Shown: piece after piece, positions 13,971-15,158 of the stretch
Layout of the letters: each line of letters starts with the position of its first letter
Numbering within the stretch: position 1 is the first letter of the stretch
Assembly (NCBI GenBank): GCA_021803405.1
Contig: JAJZLO010000017.1
Span: forward strand, 1 to 15,158
Reading direction: 5' to 3'
DNA length: 15,158 nucleotides
Source of the DNA: Microcaldota archaeon
Lineage (GTDB): Archaea > Micrarchaeota > Micrarchaeia > Micrarchaeales > CABMGC01
Notes under the pieces: model-generated
What the model was told of the DNA's origin: nothing
Databases searched by the model: none
Seen by the model: the letters and a program-made list of their open reading frames with translations, nothing else
Position numbers and translations under genes: made by a program

Positions 13971-14885
13971 TTAGTTTGGTGCTGTAAAATTTAATCTTAT
14001 TGATAAGTTTCCAGTATAATTATAAGTTGGAATACTTAAAGAAATATGTAATAATTTCTGGTTCCCAGGAGAAAAGATTATAGGCAATGAAGGCGTAATA
14101 TTTGCCACCTCAAATCCTGACGTAATTGAGGCCATACTACTAAGTTTTAATGCTATTGGCGTTTCAAAAACTGCCGGATATGTATATATCAAACCTTGAG
14201 CTTCCTCTAGATTTACAGGAGAGGTTATATTTATAATAGGATTTTTTTCTGTAGGTATTATAGTTGTATTGAAATTTCCATTAACTAGATATGTTGATGA
14301 ATTGGAAAAAGAGGTGCATTGCAAATTATGGCACAAATAATATGCAATTGAAAATTTAGAGGTTAAAGGTGTCCCAGGTAAAAATTTTGAATCGTTGACC
14401 AGTATTGTACATTGTGTAATAGAATTATTAAAAAGTATGTTTGTCTTTTTATTTGTTGTTTGATTAACACAACTTCCAGTACTCATTGGATATTGATTTA
14501 AGGATAACAAAGTAAATGAGTTGTTATTTAAATAGATGGTTGAGTTAAGATTATTCTTAAGAAAAACACTCATTTTAAGGGTTTTTGTAGAGGCATTAAG
14601 AGATGTATATGCATTATAACACATTATGCCGTTAGTATTAAGGTTGCATGACGATGAAGAATAAATAGACCAGTTAATGTCTTGGAATGAAACTAGATAA
14701 GATAAGTTTTTTATATATACAACTCCTTTTGGAAGTAAATTAGGAATAGTACTGGTGGTAGAAATAGAGGTAGTATTATTTACGGTCTTAGTTATGTTTT
14801 TATATGAAACTGTAGTGTAAATCAAAAATATAAAAAGTGCCACTATTATTACAACGCCTGCGGCGATTAAAGTATATTTATTCAT
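13971..14885 (-). CDS. N-terminally anchored companion protein B carrying a pilin-like six-cysteine domain
   Basis: 304 residues. Residues 4-24 form one membrane anchor (YTLIAAGVVIIVALFIFLIYT), then a Thr/Ser-rich linker. A central domain (about 70-205) has cysteines at 80, 89, 139, 159, 185 and 190. Their spacing of 9, 50, 20, 26 and 5 nearly equals the 8, 49, 13, 26 and 5 of the six cysteines in the 737-residue pilin-like protein. The intervening VFLKNNLNSTIYL resembles TFTNDLGKTVYF there. The C-terminal 47 residues match the end of the 179-residue protein. I count about 17 N-X-S/T sequons. ATG 14885 is 21 bases after the stop of the pilin-like gene, with GTGAT just ahead of it, so the two are cotranscribed. 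It looks like a version of companion A that contains a pilin head domain; function is unknown. Confidence 0.72.
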   Translation of the reverse strand: MNKYTLIAAGVVIIVALFIFLIYTTVSYKNITKTVNNTTSISTTSTIPNLLPKGVVYIKNLSYLVSFQDINWSIYSSSSCNLNTNGIMCYNAYTSLNASTKTLKMSVFLKNNLNSTIYLNNNSFTLLSLNQYPMSTGSCVNQTTNKKTNILFNNSITQCTILVNDSKFLPGTPLTSKFSIAYYLCHNLQCTSFSNSSTYLVNGNFNTTIIPTEKNPIINITSPVNLEEAQGLIYTYPAVFETPIALKLSSMASITSGFEVANITPSLPIIFSPGNQKLLHISLSIPTYNYTGNLSIRLNFTAPN

Positions 14886-14906
14886 ATTATCACAGTATTA
14901 ACAATT

Positions 14907-15158
14907 TTATGGTGGTGGCATTCCAAACATGTACGCTTCAACAGGACTTAAATCCGTTGTAGGTGTAATTTGAGTGCCGCATGTACCGCTTTGATATCCA
15001 GCCTCATAGCCGTTAGGACCTAAAATCATCTGGTAACCTTGAGTAGTTATATACGCAGATATTTGATTTGCTACTACGCTAATGGTTCCGGTATTAGAAC
15101 ATTCAGAAGTTGGAGAGTAGTAACCGTTTGAAATTAATGGTGCTCCAAAAGTTCCACC
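14907..15158 (-). CDS. Pilin-like surface protein B, C-terminal fragment (cut by window edge)
   Basis: 83 residues plus TAA; the 5' part lies beyond the right edge. The fragment aligns with the end of the 737-residue protein: Y(S/G)PT..EC, then VANQI (29-33, against 691-695), two cysteines 40 apart (C20, C60) against 43 apart (C681, C724), and a closing (L/I)SPV. It runs on for ten more residues and ends in three prolines. Gene order with the 304-residue gene repeats that of the 737/179 pair, so the missing part is expected to contain a class III signal and hydrophobic helix. No such N-terminus is visible here, so that part is inference. Confidence 0.75.
   Translation of the reverse strand, partial: GGTFGAPLISNGYYSPTSECSNTGTISVVANQISAYITTQGYQMILGPNGYEAGYQSGTCGTQITPTTDLSPVEAYMFGMPPP

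Overview
The window looks archaeal. It carries an archaeal-type glutamyl-tRNA synthetase, RNA polymerase subunit Rpo7 next to Spt4 and behind an Fcf1-like PIN gene (a gene order known from archaea), an archaeal FKBP, and a type IV pilin-like protein with a class III signal (KAQ/SALEYL). Most starts sit about 20-35 bases behind AT-rich TATA-like boxes, which suggests leaderless or short-leader transcripts. Low GC, compact spacing and a large share of unrecognised surface proteins fit a small-genome DPANN archaeon. An ARMAN-like (Micrarchaeota/Parvarchaeota) source is my guess and is not proven by anything here.

Layout. Positions 1-6266 are mostly housekeeping: the GluRS gene (minus, running off the left edge) preceded directly by a small glycoprotein-like secreted gene; FKBP (plus); rpo7-spt4 (minus) and a PIN gene (minus); a SufU/IscU-like scaffold (plus) overlapping tail-to-tail with AlaX (minus); and an ALG5/DPM1-like family 2 glycosyltransferase (minus).

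Positions 6306-15158 are an envelope island built as two head-to-tail copies of one cassette. Each copy has a plus-strand exported modular protein (685 aa in cassette A, 825 aa in cassette B). Converging on it is a minus-strand pair: a large pilin-like protein followed by a small N-terminally anchored, sequon-rich protein (737 + 179 aa in A; pilin fragment + 304 aa in B). The pilin of B is cut by the right edge. The two modular proteins are colinear paralogs carrying five G[ST]xxxP[FY] modules each, and their genes share a 23-bp upstream element (21 of 23 identical).

How the parts may work together: the glycosyltransferase could make lipid-linked sugar for N-glycosylation of the sequon-dense surface proteins. 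The pilin-like proteins would be processed by a type III signal (prepilin) peptidase and assembled or displayed. The companion proteins and the exported modular proteins may be partners on the cell surface. This joint role is inference from gene order, duplication as a unit and shared domains; no function can be named for the modular proteins.

No tRNA, rRNA, CRISPR array or insertion sequence was seen. No stretch longer than about 212 bases lacks a gene.
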